A stretch of DNA of 64,000 nt from Rhodothermales bacterium (lineage in GTDB: Bacteria; Bacteroidota; Rhodothermia; Rhodothermales; UBA10348). The notes under the pieces were generated by a model, which saw only the letters and a list, made by a program, of their open reading frames with translations, had not been told where the DNA came from and did no database searches. Both the position numbers and the translations under genes were made by a program. How positions within the stretch are numbered: position 1 is the first letter of the stretch; each line of letters starts with the position of its first letter. This document shows positions 8,278 through 16,304 of the stretch, in pieces. The stretch is taken from contig JAVJVN010000019.1 in the NCBI GenBank assembly GCA_040221055.1, positions 62,001-126,000 on the forward strand, written 5' to 3'.

Positions 8278-9567
8278 TCAGGCGGTGGGGCGGGCAGCCG
8301 ATGCGATGCCTTCGGCCTCGTTCACCCGGAGCAACAACAGGCCGCCAACCAGGAACAGCACGACGACCACGGCCACGCCGAACCGCATGCTGCCGAAAAT
8401 GACCGTCAGTTTGGCGAGCAGGAAGGGTCCCAGGAACGCCGTGAACTTGCCGGAGAAGGCGAAGAATCCGAAGAATTCGTTTTCGTGGTCGGGGGGCGTG
8501 AACCGGCCCAGCAACGAGCGGCTGGCACTCTGGTTGGGGCCGGCCAACAGGCCGACACCGATTCCGGCAACCCAGAAAAGGACCACACTCTGGCTGAGTA
8601 CGGCCAGAAGCGCGGCCGCAATAAGTCCTACGAGCGACACCAGGATGGTCCGCTTGCCACCGAGCACATCATCCAGGAATCCGAGGGCAAAGGCGCCCAC
8701 GCCGGCGGCCAGGTTCAGGGCAATCCCGAAAATCATGATGTCCTGAAAGCTGAAATCGAACACAACGGCCGCATACACGCCCCCGGCTCCGAATATGGTG
8801 ATGAGCCCGTCGTTGTAGATGAGCCGCGCAACCAGCAAACGGAACACCTGACGGTATTTGCGGACGTCATTGAAGACCCGTTTCAGGTCCTGCCATGCCG
8901 CGCGTACGAGGGTGCCCATGGAGGGCGGGTTCTCCACTTTCTTGTCCCCGACTATCAGGAACATGGGGAGACTGAAAAGCGCGAACCAGGCCGCAACGAG
9001 GAGATTCGTGGCCCGGACGTTTTCACCCGTGGCGGCGTCCAGTCCGAAGAGGGGAGGGTCGGGATTGATGAAAACGACCAGTCCGACGACCATACACAAC
9101 AGTCCGCCCACGTAGCCCAGTGCCCAGCCGAAGCCCGATGTCCGGCCAATCCGGTCGAGCAGGGTAATGTCCGGGAGGTAGGCATTGTAGAACACGTTGG
9201 CCATTTCGAACGCCACGTTGGCGACGACGAAGATTCCGATGGCCATCCAGACGTCTCCGGGCCCCGGGAAATACAGGGCCACCGTGCCGGCAATGCAGAC
9301 GATGGTGGCTCCAAGGAGGAATCTTTTCCGATGTCCGCCTTTGTCGGCCATGGCACCCACGAAGGGGGCCAGCACGGCTACGATGAGGGCCGAAATGGTA
9401 ATTCCCGTGAACCACATGTCCGCGCCAGTGGTCTCGTCCGGTGCAATGCCTTTGGTGAAGTAGGTGGCGTAGATGAACGTCACCACCAGCGTCGTGAAGG
9501 CCGAGTTGGCAAAATCGTACAGGGCCCATGCCGTTGTGGACCTTCGGGTTGGGACAGCAATGGGCAT
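8278..9567 (-). CDS. MFS transporter, UMF1/Atg22-like
   Basis: A 12-helix carrier of the UMF1 branch of the major facilitator superfamily. The opening motif TTAWALYDFANSAFTTLVVTF is the family signature, and the loop GAMADKGGHRKRFL matches the MFS motif A position. About 429 residues if the second Met (9567) is used; an ATG 10 codons upstream (9597) is possible but adds a non-conserved tail. A central loop (about residues 190-215, VGDKKVENPPSMGTLVRAAW) separates two six-helix halves. Substrate is unknown; yeast Atg22 exports amino acids from the vacuole. The short gap to nif3 (51 bases) holds GGCGGGTCA direct repeats. Confidence 0.88.
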   Translation of the reverse strand: MPIAVPTRRSTTAWALYDFANSAFTTLVVTFIYATYFTKGIAPDETTGADMWFTGITISALIVAVLAPFVGAMADKGGHRKRFLLGATIVCIAGTVALYFPGPGDVWMAIGIFVVANVAFEMANVFYNAYLPDITLLDRIGRTSGFGWALGYVGGLLCMVVGLVVFINPDPPLFGLDAATGENVRATNLLVAAWFALFSLPMFLIVGDKKVENPPSMGTLVRAAWQDLKRVFNDVRKYRQVFRLLVARLIYNDGLITIFGAGGVYAAVVFDFSFQDIMIFGIALNLAAGVGAFALGFLDDVLGGKRTILVSLVGLIAAALLAVLSQSVVLFWVAGIGVGLLAGPNQSASRSLLGRFTPPDHENEFFGFFAFSGKFTAFLGPFLLAKLTVIFGSMRFGVAVVVVLFLVGGLLLLRVNEAEGIASAARPTA

Positions 9568-9621
9568 GAGGCGGGACCAGGTGGGTGGGATCCGCAAAAG
9601 TAGCCGGTTCGAGCGGAGCGG

Positions 9622-10830
9622 TCAAGTCGTCGCCAAGCGAACGGCATCCGTGAAGCGATCAACCTCGTCCAGCGTATTGTAGGCGTGGATCGATGCGCGG
9701 ATCATGATCGGCAACCCTCGGCGCTCGGCGTCCAGTCGGGCCCAGTCCGGATCCGACAGGTTCACGTTCATTTTCAGGGCGGCCAGATGCGTCCGGATAT
9801 CGCTCGACGGCGTCCTTGCATGGGAAAACGTGACAATGCCGCATTGACGGACGCCCTCGTCATGGACGGTGATGCCCGGCAGGCCTGCGAGCTGTTGCCG
9901 CAGTCCGGCGGCCAGATCCCGGATCCGGGCCTCCAGGGTGGGCATTCCGATTTCCAGAGCGTACCGGACCGCTACGCCAAGCCCGATCTTTCCGGCCACA
10001 TAGCCCTCCCAACTCTCGAACCGGCGGGCGTCGGGCATGAGTTCGTACGCGTTGAGGGCTGACCAGCGGGCGGCGTGCAGGTCCAGGAAGGGCGGGTCAA
10101 GGAGATCCATGGCGTCCGAGCGCACGAACAGGAAACCGGTTCCGCGCGGTCCGCGCAGGTATTTCCGTCCCGTAGCGGAAAGGAAGTCACATCCTATGTG
10201 ATTCACATCCAGGTCCACCTGCCCGGCCGACTGGCACGCGTCGAGCAAATAAGGCAGACCGTGCTTCCGGGCCACTTCCCCGACGTCCTCCGCCGGATTG
10301 ACCAGACCGGAGTTGGTGGGTACATGGGTCAGGCAAATGAGCCGCGTCCGCGCCGAAATGAGGCCTTCGAGCGCATGGACATCCACCTGACCGTCCGCGT
10401 CGTTGGGAGCCACGTCGATATCAATGCCGAACCGGTCCCGCACCTGCATCATGGCCAGGTAATTCGAGGCATAGGACGCCTGCGCGGTCAGCACCCGATC
10501 GCCCGGCTTCCAGCGGATCCCGTAGAACACCATGTCCCAGGCGCGGGTGGCATTCTCCGCCAGGGCAATTTCCCCGGGATGCGCCCGGATGAGTTCGGCA
10601 ATGGCATGGTACGTGTCGAGATACGCCGGTTGCACGGCGGCAAACGCCTCGTATCCTCCGGTCGATGCCTCCAGGTCCAGATGCGTCTTCACGGCATCGA
10701 GCACCTGGCGGGGCATGAGTCCCGCCCCGGCATTGTTGAAATGCAGCACCTTCTCGCATCCCGGCGTTTCGGCTCTCAGGCGCGTTGTCAGTGGGTCCTC
10801 GGTACGGTTCTCGCGAGTCTTGTGGGTCAT
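9622..10830 (-). CDS. Class V aminotransferase-fold PLP enzyme (cysteine desulfurase-like)
   Basis: A 402-residue pyridoxal-phosphate enzyme of the class V fold. The phosphate-binding region contains ENATRAWDMVF, the cofactor-stacking aspartate is in LLDACQSAGQ (Asp198), and the Schiff-base lysine is Lys223 in LSATGRKYLRGPRGTGFLFV. This resembles isopenicillin-N epimerase and SufS/CsdA-like proteins, but no catalytic Cys loop of a true desulfurase is evident, so the substrate stays open. The start at 10830 is chosen because homology begins soon after (KVLHFNNAGAGLMP); upstream the frame runs into the tRNA gene on the other strand. It is divergent from tRNA-Arg. A second, distant class V enzyme lies at 37295-38443. 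Confidence 0.88.
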   Translation of the reverse strand: MTHKTRENRTEDPLTTRLRAETPGCEKVLHFNNAGAGLMPRQVLDAVKTHLDLEASTGGYEAFAAVQPAYLDTYHAIAELIRAHPGEIALAENATRAWDMVFYGIRWKPGDRVLTAQASYASNYLAMMQVRDRFGIDIDVAPNDADGQVDVHALEGLISARTRLICLTHVPTNSGLVNPAEDVGEVARKHGLPYLLDACQSAGQVDLDVNHIGCDFLSATGRKYLRGPRGTGFLFVRSDAMDLLDPPFLDLHAARWSALNAYELMPDARRFESWEGYVAGKIGLGVAVRYALEIGMPTLEARIRDLAAGLRQQLAGLPGITVHDEGVRQCGIVTFSHARTPSSDIRTHLAALKMNVNLSDPDWARLDAERRGLPIMIRASIHAYNTLDEVDRFTDAVRLATT

Positions 10831-10873
10831 GACGAGTTCTTCGTTTGGCAGCGTCGTTTGTCCGTGCAGTCCG

Positions 10874-10879
10874 TATTTT
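10874..10879 (+). promoter_or_regulatory. Possible -10 element of tRNA-Arg
   Basis: TATTTT lies 11 bases before the mature 5' end of the tRNA, inside the context CCGTATTTT that is also seen before carA and metG. No well-spaced upstream TTTG is present (candidates lie 13 and 26 bases away), so this is weak. Confidence 0.3.
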
Positions 10880-10890
10880 AAGGAATACCC

Positions 10891-10963
10891 GCCCTCGTAG
10901 CTCAGGGGATAGAGCACCGGTTTCCTAAACCGGGTGTCGGAAGTTCGAATCTTCCCGAGGGCG
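10891..10963 (+). tRNA. tRNA-Arg (anticodon CCU)
   Basis: All arms fold: acceptor GCCCTCG with CGAGGGC, D arm GCTC/GAGC, anticodon stem CCGGT/ACCGG around loop TTCCTAA (anticodon CCT, reading AGG), variable loop GTGTC, and T arm GGAAG-TTCGAAT-CTTCC. The discriminator base is G73 and CCA is not encoded. It stands alone rather than in a tRNA cluster, and the next reading frame starts one base after its end. Confidence 0.97.
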
Positions 10964-10964
10964 C

Positions 10965-11249
10965 ATGAGCGCAACCCTATCAGACGTGATTTCCAAAACC
11001 ACCGCCGTTTTCCTGGCCGTGGCAGGAATGGCGATTGGGCTTTCCGGCTGCTACGCGCTGTCGCGCGGAGACGACAACCCCTGCCGCGAGGCCGCTGCAC
11101 TGGTCATGGAACGGGAAGACCTGCGTCAGGACCTGGATGCTCAGCAGGACTACTACCGCCGCCGGGAAGTCCTGCTCAAGCTGAACCGGCTGCAGCGCGA
11201 GTTGGACAAAGCCGACGCGGCGTGCGAAAAATATCGGGCCCAACCGTAA
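10965..11249 (+). CDS. Small lipoprotein with coiled-coil body
   Basis: A 94-residue protein with a signal peptide ending in a lipobox (MAIGLSGC, Cys at about residue 29), so it should be a lipid-anchored envelope protein. The mature part (about 65 residues) is charged and helical (DLRQDLDAQQDYYRRREVLLKLNRLQRELDKADAACEKY), probably a short coiled coil. The ATG start is one base after the tRNA-Arg gene; a GTG at 10986 gives a more usual signal peptide and would leave room for tRNA 3' processing. No family recognised. A strong inverted repeat follows 10 bases after the stop. Confidence 0.65.
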   Translation: MSATLSDVISKTTAVFLAVAGMAIGLSGCYALSRGDDNPCREAAALVMEREDLRQDLDAQQDYYRRREVLLKLNRLQRELDKADAACEKYRAQP

Positions 11250-11258
11250 CAATGCATG

Positions 11259-11293
11259 GAAGTTCGAGGTATCACAGGCATACCTTGAACTTC
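11259..11293 (+). promoter_or_regulatory. Inverted repeat, likely PadR operator
   Basis: Arms GAAGTTCGAGGTAT (11259-11272) and ATACCTTGAACTTC (11280-11293) are complementary at 13 of 14 positions, with spacer CACAGGC. It lies 24 bases before the padR start, the expected place for an autoregulatory operator. It could also act as a hairpin terminator for the lipoprotein gene, but no T-run follows. Confidence 0.55.
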
Positions 11294-11316
11294 TATCCAT
11301 TGTCGAAGGCGGAAAA

Positions 11317-11655
11317 GTGATCTCAAAGGAACTCATTGGCGCGAGTGCACGCCCATTGTTGCTGACCATCCTGGCGCGCGGCGAATCGTACGGGTACGCC
11401 ATCCTGCAGCAGGTCCATGACCTGTCGGGTGGCACCATCGAGTGGAAAGACGGTACGCTCTACCCGGTGCTGCATCGTCTGGAAGATGAAGGGCTCATTG
11501 CGAGCACCTGGAAGACGCCGGCCGGGCAGCGGCGGCGCAAATACTACCACCTGACCCCGGCCGGCCAACGCGCGCTGGCCCATGAGCGTCGCCAGTGGCT
11601 GCAGGTCGATTCCGTGCTCGCCATGTTGTGGGGCCTTGAACCGCGGGTGGCATGA
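11317..11655 (+). CDS. PadR-family transcriptional regulator
   Basis: A 112-residue winged-helix repressor. The pattern RPLLLTILARGESYGYAILQQV followed by EWKDGTLYPVLHRLEDEGLI and KYYHLTPAGQRAL is the classical PadR signature. The GTG at 11317 is used as start. It overlaps the next gene by four bases (ATGA), so regulator and permease are translationally coupled, the usual arrangement in which PadR senses or controls an FtsX/MacB-type permease. A near-perfect inverted repeat sits directly upstream (11259-11293). Confidence 0.94.
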   Translation: MISKELIGASARPLLLTILARGESYGYAILQQVHDLSGGTIEWKDGTLYPVLHRLEDEGLIASTWKTPAGQRRRKYYHLTPAGQRALAHERRQWLQVDSVLAMLWGLEPRVA

Positions 11656-14315
11656 TGAACTTCAACGTCAACGTGGCGCTGGCAACGTGGCGCCGGTTCA
11701 TGGAGCGGAATCCCGCCCTTTCGTCCGAGGATATCGACGAAATGGAAGTCCACCTCCTGGACCATATGGACCGGCTCATCGCCGATGGGGAGGAACCTGA
11801 GGCGGCTTTCCGTGGCGCCACGCATCGGTTGGGCGGATACGATCTGCTCGAGCAGGAATTCGACAAAGTCCGGTGGGGGCGCACGTCGCGCAGCGCATCG
11901 ATCAAGAAAACCATTCTCGCCATGAAAGACATCCTGGGCACCTTCCTCCAGAGCAGCATTCGCGGTATCCGCCGGCATCCGGCCCATACCGGCATCAATC
12001 TCGTGGGACTGGCCATCGGGCTGGCAGCCGTGTTGTTCATGGCGCTGTTCATCCGGGACGAACTGGCCTACGACACCCAGCACGCGGACGGAGATCGGCT
12101 GTACCGGATCGGAAATTCGACAACCGGTTGGCCGTACGGCCGTCTGGTGATGGAAAACAACCCGGAAGTCGAAGACGTCACCTATTTGCGGTCCTATCCT
12201 GCGCTTTCCATCAAGCACGAGGGCCGGTATTCCTACAAGAATCAATTGTATGCAGATGGTGCGTTCCTGCGGATGTTCGACTTCCCGTTGCTGCTCGGCG
12301 ATCGGGAAACCGCCCTGGAGCGTCCGTTCACGGCGGTGGTCACAGAGCCCCTGGCCCGGGAGCTGTTCGGACACACCGACGTGCTGGGTGAGCCCCTGGT
12401 CATGAACGATTCGCTCGAAGTGACCATCACCGGAGTGACGCCGGCTCCGGAACGGTCACACATTGATTTCGATTTGTTGGTCTCGTTCTCGACCTTCCGG
12501 GCGTTCGATCCTGAATCCTTCGATAGTCAGATGCAGTCCGGATGGTTGAATCTGAACGTGGTGACCTACATCCGACTGGCCGAGGGCGTCGATGCAGAGG
12601 CATTCGAGGCGAAGATCGCCGGACTTCCCATGGAACACGCAGGGGATATGTTGCGCTCCTGGGGTGCCAACTATGCGCTCAGCCTGCACGGCGTCCAAGA
12701 TATTTATCTGGATCCGGACGCAGCGAATTCCATCGGGCCGTCCAGTTCCATCGAGGTCGTGTACCTGATGTCTGCCATTGCCGCCTTCCTGCTGCTCCTG
12801 GCCATCGTGAATTTCGTGAATCTGTCGACGGCCCGGTCGCTCCAACGGGCGCGGGAGGTGGGCATCCGGAAGGTGGCAGGGTCCTCAAGAGGCCTGCTCG
12901 TTGCCCAATTCATGATCGAAGCGGTGGTGTTGACCGGTCTGGCAACCATTCTTGCCGTCGTCCTGGCCACCGTCACGTTGCCGGTGTTCAATGGACTGGC
13001 GGGCAAGTCCTTCCTGCGTTGGGACCTGGTGGCACCGGGCATGGTCCTGGCCGTCGTGATGGCCGGGATCGTCGTCGGACTCCTGGCTGGCTGGTACCCG
13101 GCCCTGGTCCTGTCCCGATTCGCGCCGGCCCGTGTCCTGAAGGGCCTCCACGACCCTGAAGGAGGAGGCAGCGGATTCCGTCGGGCGCTTGTTGCCGTCC
13201 AGTTTGCCATCTCGGCCGTCATCATCCTGGGTACGCTGCTTGTGAACAACCAGGTGCGCTACATGCAGACGGCCCATCCCGGGTTCGATGCCGAGCAAGT
13301 CCTGCTCGTCGACGCCCGCCAGGTCCCCTATGCCGTTCGCGCCTCGAACATGGAGGCGCTCAAGAACGGATTGGAGTCCCATCCAGGCGTGCTGTCCATG
13401 TCCGCGGCACTGGCGGTACCGGGACGGAACGGCTGGCGCGGACAACTGTCGTTTCCCGAGGGGTGGGATCAGGATCAGTCCATTTCCCTGGAGTACATCG
13501 GCGTGGATCCATGGTACGTCGGCACGCTCGGCCTGGAAATCGTTGCCGGACGCGATTTCAATCCAGAAAGTGGTCTCGACGAACGGCAGTCGGTCATCAT
13601 CAATGAGGCGGCTGTCCGGGAAGTGGGCTGGTCATCTCCCGAGGAAGCCATCGGCAAGGGATTTGCCTCGCCCGGCTCCGGAAAACCGGACGGCGTGGTC
13701 ATCGGAGTGGTGCGCGATTTCCATCAGCACGGACTCCAGGAGGCCGTGCAGTCCATCATGTACGGCATCCGGCCATATGGCGGATTGCTGGCTGTACGGT
13801 TCCATCCGGAACAGGCGTCTGCGGTCCTCGAACACGTAGCAACCACCTGGAACGAAATGCTTCCGGAGTACACGCATGAAACGGTCTTTTTGGACCGCGA
13901 TTTTGCGCGTCAGTATGAGCAGGAAGACCGACTGCGCAAGGTGGCCGGCGTGTTCTCGTTCCTCGCCATCGTGATTGCCTGTCTGGGACTGCTCGGTCTG
14001 GTCTCGCACGAGACGTCCAGGCGAACGAAGGAAATCGGTATCCGGAAAGTCCTCGGGGCGTCGACGGCCGGGATCGCGCTCATGTTGTCCCGCCAAATGG
14101 TCCTCCTGGTGGTACTGGGGTATGCGGTGGCGGTCCCTGTCGCGTGGCTAGCCATCCGGGCGTGGCAATCGTCCTTCGCTTACGCAGCACCCATCTCCAT
14201 CGGCTGGATCCTGGTGGGCGGGTTGCTCCTCGTGCTCCTGGCCGTGATCACATCCGGGCAACAGGCCATCCGGGCCGCCATGGCCAACCCGGCGCAGAGC
14301 ATCCGGGCGGAATAA
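11652..14315 (+). CDS. ABC transporter permease, FtsX/MacB type with PadR-linked prefix domain
   Basis: An 887-residue inner membrane protein. Residues 1-90 form a soluble helical prefix (permease prefix domain often found next to PadR genes: LSSEDIDEMEVHLLDHMDRLIADGEEPEAAF). Then come two MacB-PCD/FtsX units: first helix near 112-135 (GINLVGLAIGLAAVLFMALF), a large periplasmic domain, three helices around 370-490, a second periplasmic domain, and three helices near 760-870. FtsX loop motifs are present twice (REVGIRKVAGSSRG; KEIGIRKVLGAST). No ATPase gene is adjacent, so the energising subunit must be elsewhere. This group is widespread in Bacteroidota; the substrate is unknown. Confidence 0.92.
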   Translation: MMNFNVNVALATWRRFMERNPALSSEDIDEMEVHLLDHMDRLIADGEEPEAAFRGATHRLGGYDLLEQEFDKVRWGRTSRSASIKKTILAMKDILGTFLQSSIRGIRRHPAHTGINLVGLAIGLAAVLFMALFIRDELAYDTQHADGDRLYRIGNSTTGWPYGRLVMENNPEVEDVTYLRSYPALSIKHEGRYSYKNQLYADGAFLRMFDFPLLLGDRETALERPFTAVVTEPLARELFGHTDVLGEPLVMNDSLEVTITGVTPAPERSHIDFDLLVSFSTFRAFDPESFDSQMQSGWLNLNVVTYIRLAEGVDAEAFEAKIAGLPMEHAGDMLRSWGANYALSLHGVQDIYLDPDAANSIGPSSSIEVVYLMSAIAAFLLLLAIVNFVNLSTARSLQRAREVGIRKVAGSSRGLLVAQFMIEAVVLTGLATILAVVLATVTLPVFNGLAGKSFLRWDLVAPGMVLAVVMAGIVVGLLAGWYPALVLSRFAPARVLKGLHDPEGGGSGFRRALVAVQFAISAVIILGTLLVNNQVRYMQTAHPGFDAEQVLLVDARQVPYAVRASNMEALKNGLESHPGVLSMSAALAVPGRNGWRGQLSFPEGWDQDQSISLEYIGVDPWYVGTLGLEIVAGRDFNPESGLDERQSVIINEAAVREVGWSSPEEAIGKGFASPGSGKPDGVVIGVVRDFHQHGLQEAVQSIMYGIRPYGGLLAVRFHPEQASAVLEHVATTWNEMLPEYTHETVFLDRDFARQYEQEDRLRKVAGVFSFLAIVIACLGLLGLVSHETSRRTKEIGIRKVLGASTAGIALMLSRQMVLLVVLGYAVAVPVAWLAIRAWQSSFAYAAPISIGWILVGGLLLVLLAVITSGQQAIRAAMANPAQSIRAE

Positions 14316-14321
14316 ACGGAC

Positions 14322-14810
14322 TTACGGCCGGAGCGTATCGGTCAACAGCTGCTTGAGCTGACGCATCTGCTCCATCCCGAGATGCCGCCCCATCTGTCCG
14401 GCAGCGTAGACGAGGGCAGCCGCTGCCGCAGCCGCCGGTCCGCTCCAGAACGCCATGCCTGAGCCGCCAAGGGTCCAATCGGCCCAGCCGTAGATGACCC
14501 CCATGCTTCCGGCGAATCCGATGCCCACGTAAAGCGCCACGAACAGGCTCCAGATGGTCGGGCGCGGCCCGAACAGTCCATGCACGACCGAGCCGGACGG
14601 CAGATGGGGGTCTACGGAAACGCTTAGTTGGGGACTCCAGAAGTGGAACGCTTCGGGCGGCACGGTCAAGACGGCCGAAGAGGCGAAAATCTTGCCCGTA
14701 ACTGACGCCGACGGGTCCCGTAGCACGTGGTCGAGCCGTCTCAGCACATCGTTGGGTTCGACAGCAACGATCATGTCGAACCGGGGTCTTAACCGGAGAT
14801 CCGTCTTCAT
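14322..14810 (-). CDS. Hypothetical protein with two C-terminal membrane helices
   Basis: A 162-residue protein. The first 80 residues are a soluble region (LRPRFDMIVAVEPNDVLRRLDHVL, then SPQLSVSVDPHLPSGSVVHGLFGPRP), followed by two hydrophobic segments (about 87-105, WSLFVALYVGIGFAGSMGVIY, and 118-138, Ala-rich). The soluble part looks like a compact alpha/beta domain of unknown function. It ends 7 bases from the permease stop (convergent) and is divergent from the next gene with only 14 bases between starts. I do not recognise a family. Confidence 0.6.
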   Translation of the reverse strand: MKTDLRLRPRFDMIVAVEPNDVLRRLDHVLRDPSASVTGKIFASSAVLTVPPEAFHFWSPQLSVSVDPHLPSGSVVHGLFGPRPTIWSLFVALYVGIGFAGSMGVIYGWADWTLGGSGMAFWSGPAAAAAAALVYAAGQMGRHLGMEQMRQLKQLLTDTLRP

Positions 14811-14824
14811 ACACCAAAGGTATT

Positions 14825-15295
14825 ATGAAAAAAGACATTCTGCCCGCCCTCGTCCTCATTTTGGCTGCGGGTTTTTTCGCCGTCAGCCTGACAGCCCATT
14901 CTGCACACGCCCAGTCAGGGGACATGGATGACACGGAAGCCGTCCACGCGGCTGTCGTGGACTACGTGGAAGCCCTGTACAGCGTCGAACCGGAGCGCAT
15001 TGCCCGGAGTGTCAGCACGGATCTGGTGAAGTTCGGATGGTTCAAGTCGAACGGAGCCTACGTGCCGGCGCCCATGACGTACGAGCAGTTGGTCCGGCTG
15101 GCCGGATCATGGAACCGGGACAACCGGCAGAACATCACCGACGAGACCGTCCGTGATATCGTGGTTTACGACGTTCTCGACAAGACGGCCGTCGCCAAAC
15201 TCACGGCGCAGTGGGGGATTGACTACTTCCAGCTCGAGAAAATCGACGGAACGTGGAAAATCCGGCACATCCTGTGGCAGAGCCACCCGGACTGA
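14825..15295 (+). CDS. Secreted NTF2-like protein (putative lumazine-binding family)
   Basis: A 156-residue protein with a signal peptide (residues 1-30, cleavage near AHAQSGD) and an NTF2-like cone fold. The pattern DDTEAVHAAVVDYVEALYSVEPERIARSVSTDLVKFGW and the closing FQLEKIDGTWKIRHILW match the putative lumazine-binding (Lumazine_bd_2) group of the NTF2 superfamily. Members are common in Bacteroidota as exported proteins without known activity. No catalytic residues can be assigned. It is monocistronic by appearance, convergent with the TonB-like gene downstream (20-base gap). Confidence 0.8.
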   Translation: MKKDILPALVLILAAGFFAVSLTAHSAHAQSGDMDDTEAVHAAVVDYVEALYSVEPERIARSVSTDLVKFGWFKSNGAYVPAPMTYEQLVRLAGSWNRDNRQNITDETVRDIVVYDVLDKTAVAKLTAQWGIDYFQLEKIDGTWKIRHILWQSHPD

Positions 15296-15315
15296 CCCAC
15301 TTCTTCAACAGCCTT

Positions 15316-16020
15316 CTAAATCCCGAACCGCAGCGCCACCGTCGTCCAGCTCTGGACAATCTTGCCCTCCTCGCGCGCCGGACTGAACATCCACTGACGG
15401 GCGGCATCCAGGGCGGCCTCTTCAATGCCGTAGCCGATGGTGGCCACGGATTCGTCCCGCGACCCGTCATCCTTGCTGAGCAGATAGCGTTCAACGATCT
15501 CGGTCTGCTCCACGCGGCCGGAGCGGTTCACCAGGACGCGCACCACGACTTCGGCCCGGACATTCCGCCGCCGGGCCTCCCGGGGATATTGGGGCTCCAC
15601 AATCCGGCGGGGCTGCGGACCACGGTCGGCCCGGGCAGCGGCTCCGGTCGTTTCGGCTGTGCCTTCCTCAAGCTCCATGTCGGTTCCGGGGTCATCCACC
15701 GGGAGCAGATTGTCGTCCAGGTCCAGCTCGACTTCTTCGAATTCCTCATCGTTGGGTACAAGAACAGGGACGAGGGGGCGCGGTGGCGGTGGTCGCCGGG
15801 CGCGCTGCGTGGTCTGCTGGATGTCCTCGACCTGGATGGTTTCCGGGCTGCGCGCATCGTACACGAAATCGTCGTCCCCGCCCCAATCCGATGGCCACCA
15901 CCGGACGAGCACGTTCGCCAGGATGAGCGCGGCAAGCATCCCCCACATGACATGCGTGGGATACCGTTCATACCGCCGGGTATTTCTATCGAGTTTCTTC
16001 ACGGTATGCACTAACGACAT
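15316..16020 (-). CDS. TonB-like energy transducer protein
   Basis: A 234-residue protein with a short basic N-terminus, one membrane helix (about 25-40, MWGMLAALILANVLV), a linker and a C-terminal TonB domain (IVEPQYPREARRRNVRAEVVVRVLVNRSGRVEQTEIVERY ... AALDAARQWMFSPAREEGK). The linker has the Pro/Arg block RARRPPPPRPLVPV and then a strongly acidic stretch (EEFEEVELDLDDN), rather than the long Pro-Lys rod of enterobacterial TonB. It should pass proton-motive energy to an outer-membrane receptor, but no ExbB/ExbD or receptor gene is nearby. Start chosen at 16020 so that the membrane helix lies near the N-terminus. Confidence 0.88.
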   Translation of the reverse strand: MSLVHTVKKLDRNTRRYERYPTHVMWGMLAALILANVLVRWWPSDWGGDDDFVYDARSPETIQVEDIQQTTQRARRPPPPRPLVPVLVPNDEEFEEVELDLDDNLLPVDDPGTDMELEEGTAETTGAAARADRGPQPRRIVEPQYPREARRRNVRAEVVVRVLVNRSGRVEQTEIVERYLLSKDDGSRDESVATIGYGIEEAALDAARQWMFSPAREEGKIVQSWTTVALRFGI

Positions 16021-16102
16021 GCGTGCTATGGGGTTCGGGCAAATCGTCGAACAGGCAAAAGGGCCCGCCGGACGGGAGTCGGGGCATTGTGGACAGTTTT
16101 GG

Positions 16103-16133
16103 TTTGTGGGGAAGGAGCCATCGCCGTATTTTG
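16103..16133 (+). promoter_or_regulatory. Bacteroidota-type promoter for carAB
   Basis: TTTG (16103-16106), a 20-base spacer and TATTTTG (16127-16133) match the Bacteroidota consensus closely. A transcript would start near 16140, leaving a leader of about 155 nt before carA that includes the terminator at 16213-16244. Confidence 0.55.
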
Positions 16134-16187
16134 ACCGAAACGCATAAGAGACGACGTGTCCCACCGAACAGCTCGGACCTGCCACAC

Positions 16188-16304
16188 ATGCCGATGACCA
16201 TTCGCTGGTCCAAACCTTCCCGGGTTGCGGGGAGGTTTTTTTTTGGGCATCACGTAAGGGACACGATCAACGAGACCCACACAGGAGACAATCCGGATGA
16301 TTGA
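16188..16304 (+). CDS. Possible leader peptide of carAB
   Basis: A 38-codon frame starts at ATG 16188, runs through the leader terminator, reads the T-run as three Phe codons (GRFFFG), and ends at 16304, overlapping the carA start by 8 bases. No good ribosome-binding site precedes it. The layout resembles the E. coli pyrBI leader, in which coupled translation through a U-rich attenuator senses UTP. It could equally be a chance open frame in GC-rich DNA. Confidence 0.25.
   Translation: MPMTIRWSKPSRVAGRFFFGHHVRDTINETHTGDNPDD
16213..16244 (+). terminator. Intrinsic terminator inside the carAB leader (putative attenuator)
   Basis: AACCTTCCC (16213-16221) pairs with GGGGAGGTT (16229-16237) with one G-U pair and a GGGTTGC loop, and nine T's run from 16236 to 16244. 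It lies 52 bases before carA on the coding strand, while the upstream gene is on the other strand, so it can only act on the carAB transcript. A long-range 8-bp helix (16155-16162 with 16258-16265) could form in read-through RNA. Confidence 0.65.

Noticed and set aside
8248-8290. GGCGGGTCA-type direct repeats between nif3 and the MFS gene, considered as part of a CRISPR or regulatory array.
   Set aside because: Only two to three short, adjacent copies without spacers; simple GC-rich repetition is enough to explain them.
7738-9603. A long plus-strand frame of 621 codons opposite nif3 and the MFS gene.
   Set aside because: It is Gly, His and Glu-rich with no domain and lies fully antisense to two well-supported genes; such shadows are common in GC-rich DNA.
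9622-11100. Reading the class V aminotransferase frame back to 11100, giving a 492-residue protein.
   Set aside because: The upstream part lies opposite the tRNA-Arg gene and the lipoprotein gene and has no homology; the protein starts well at 10830.
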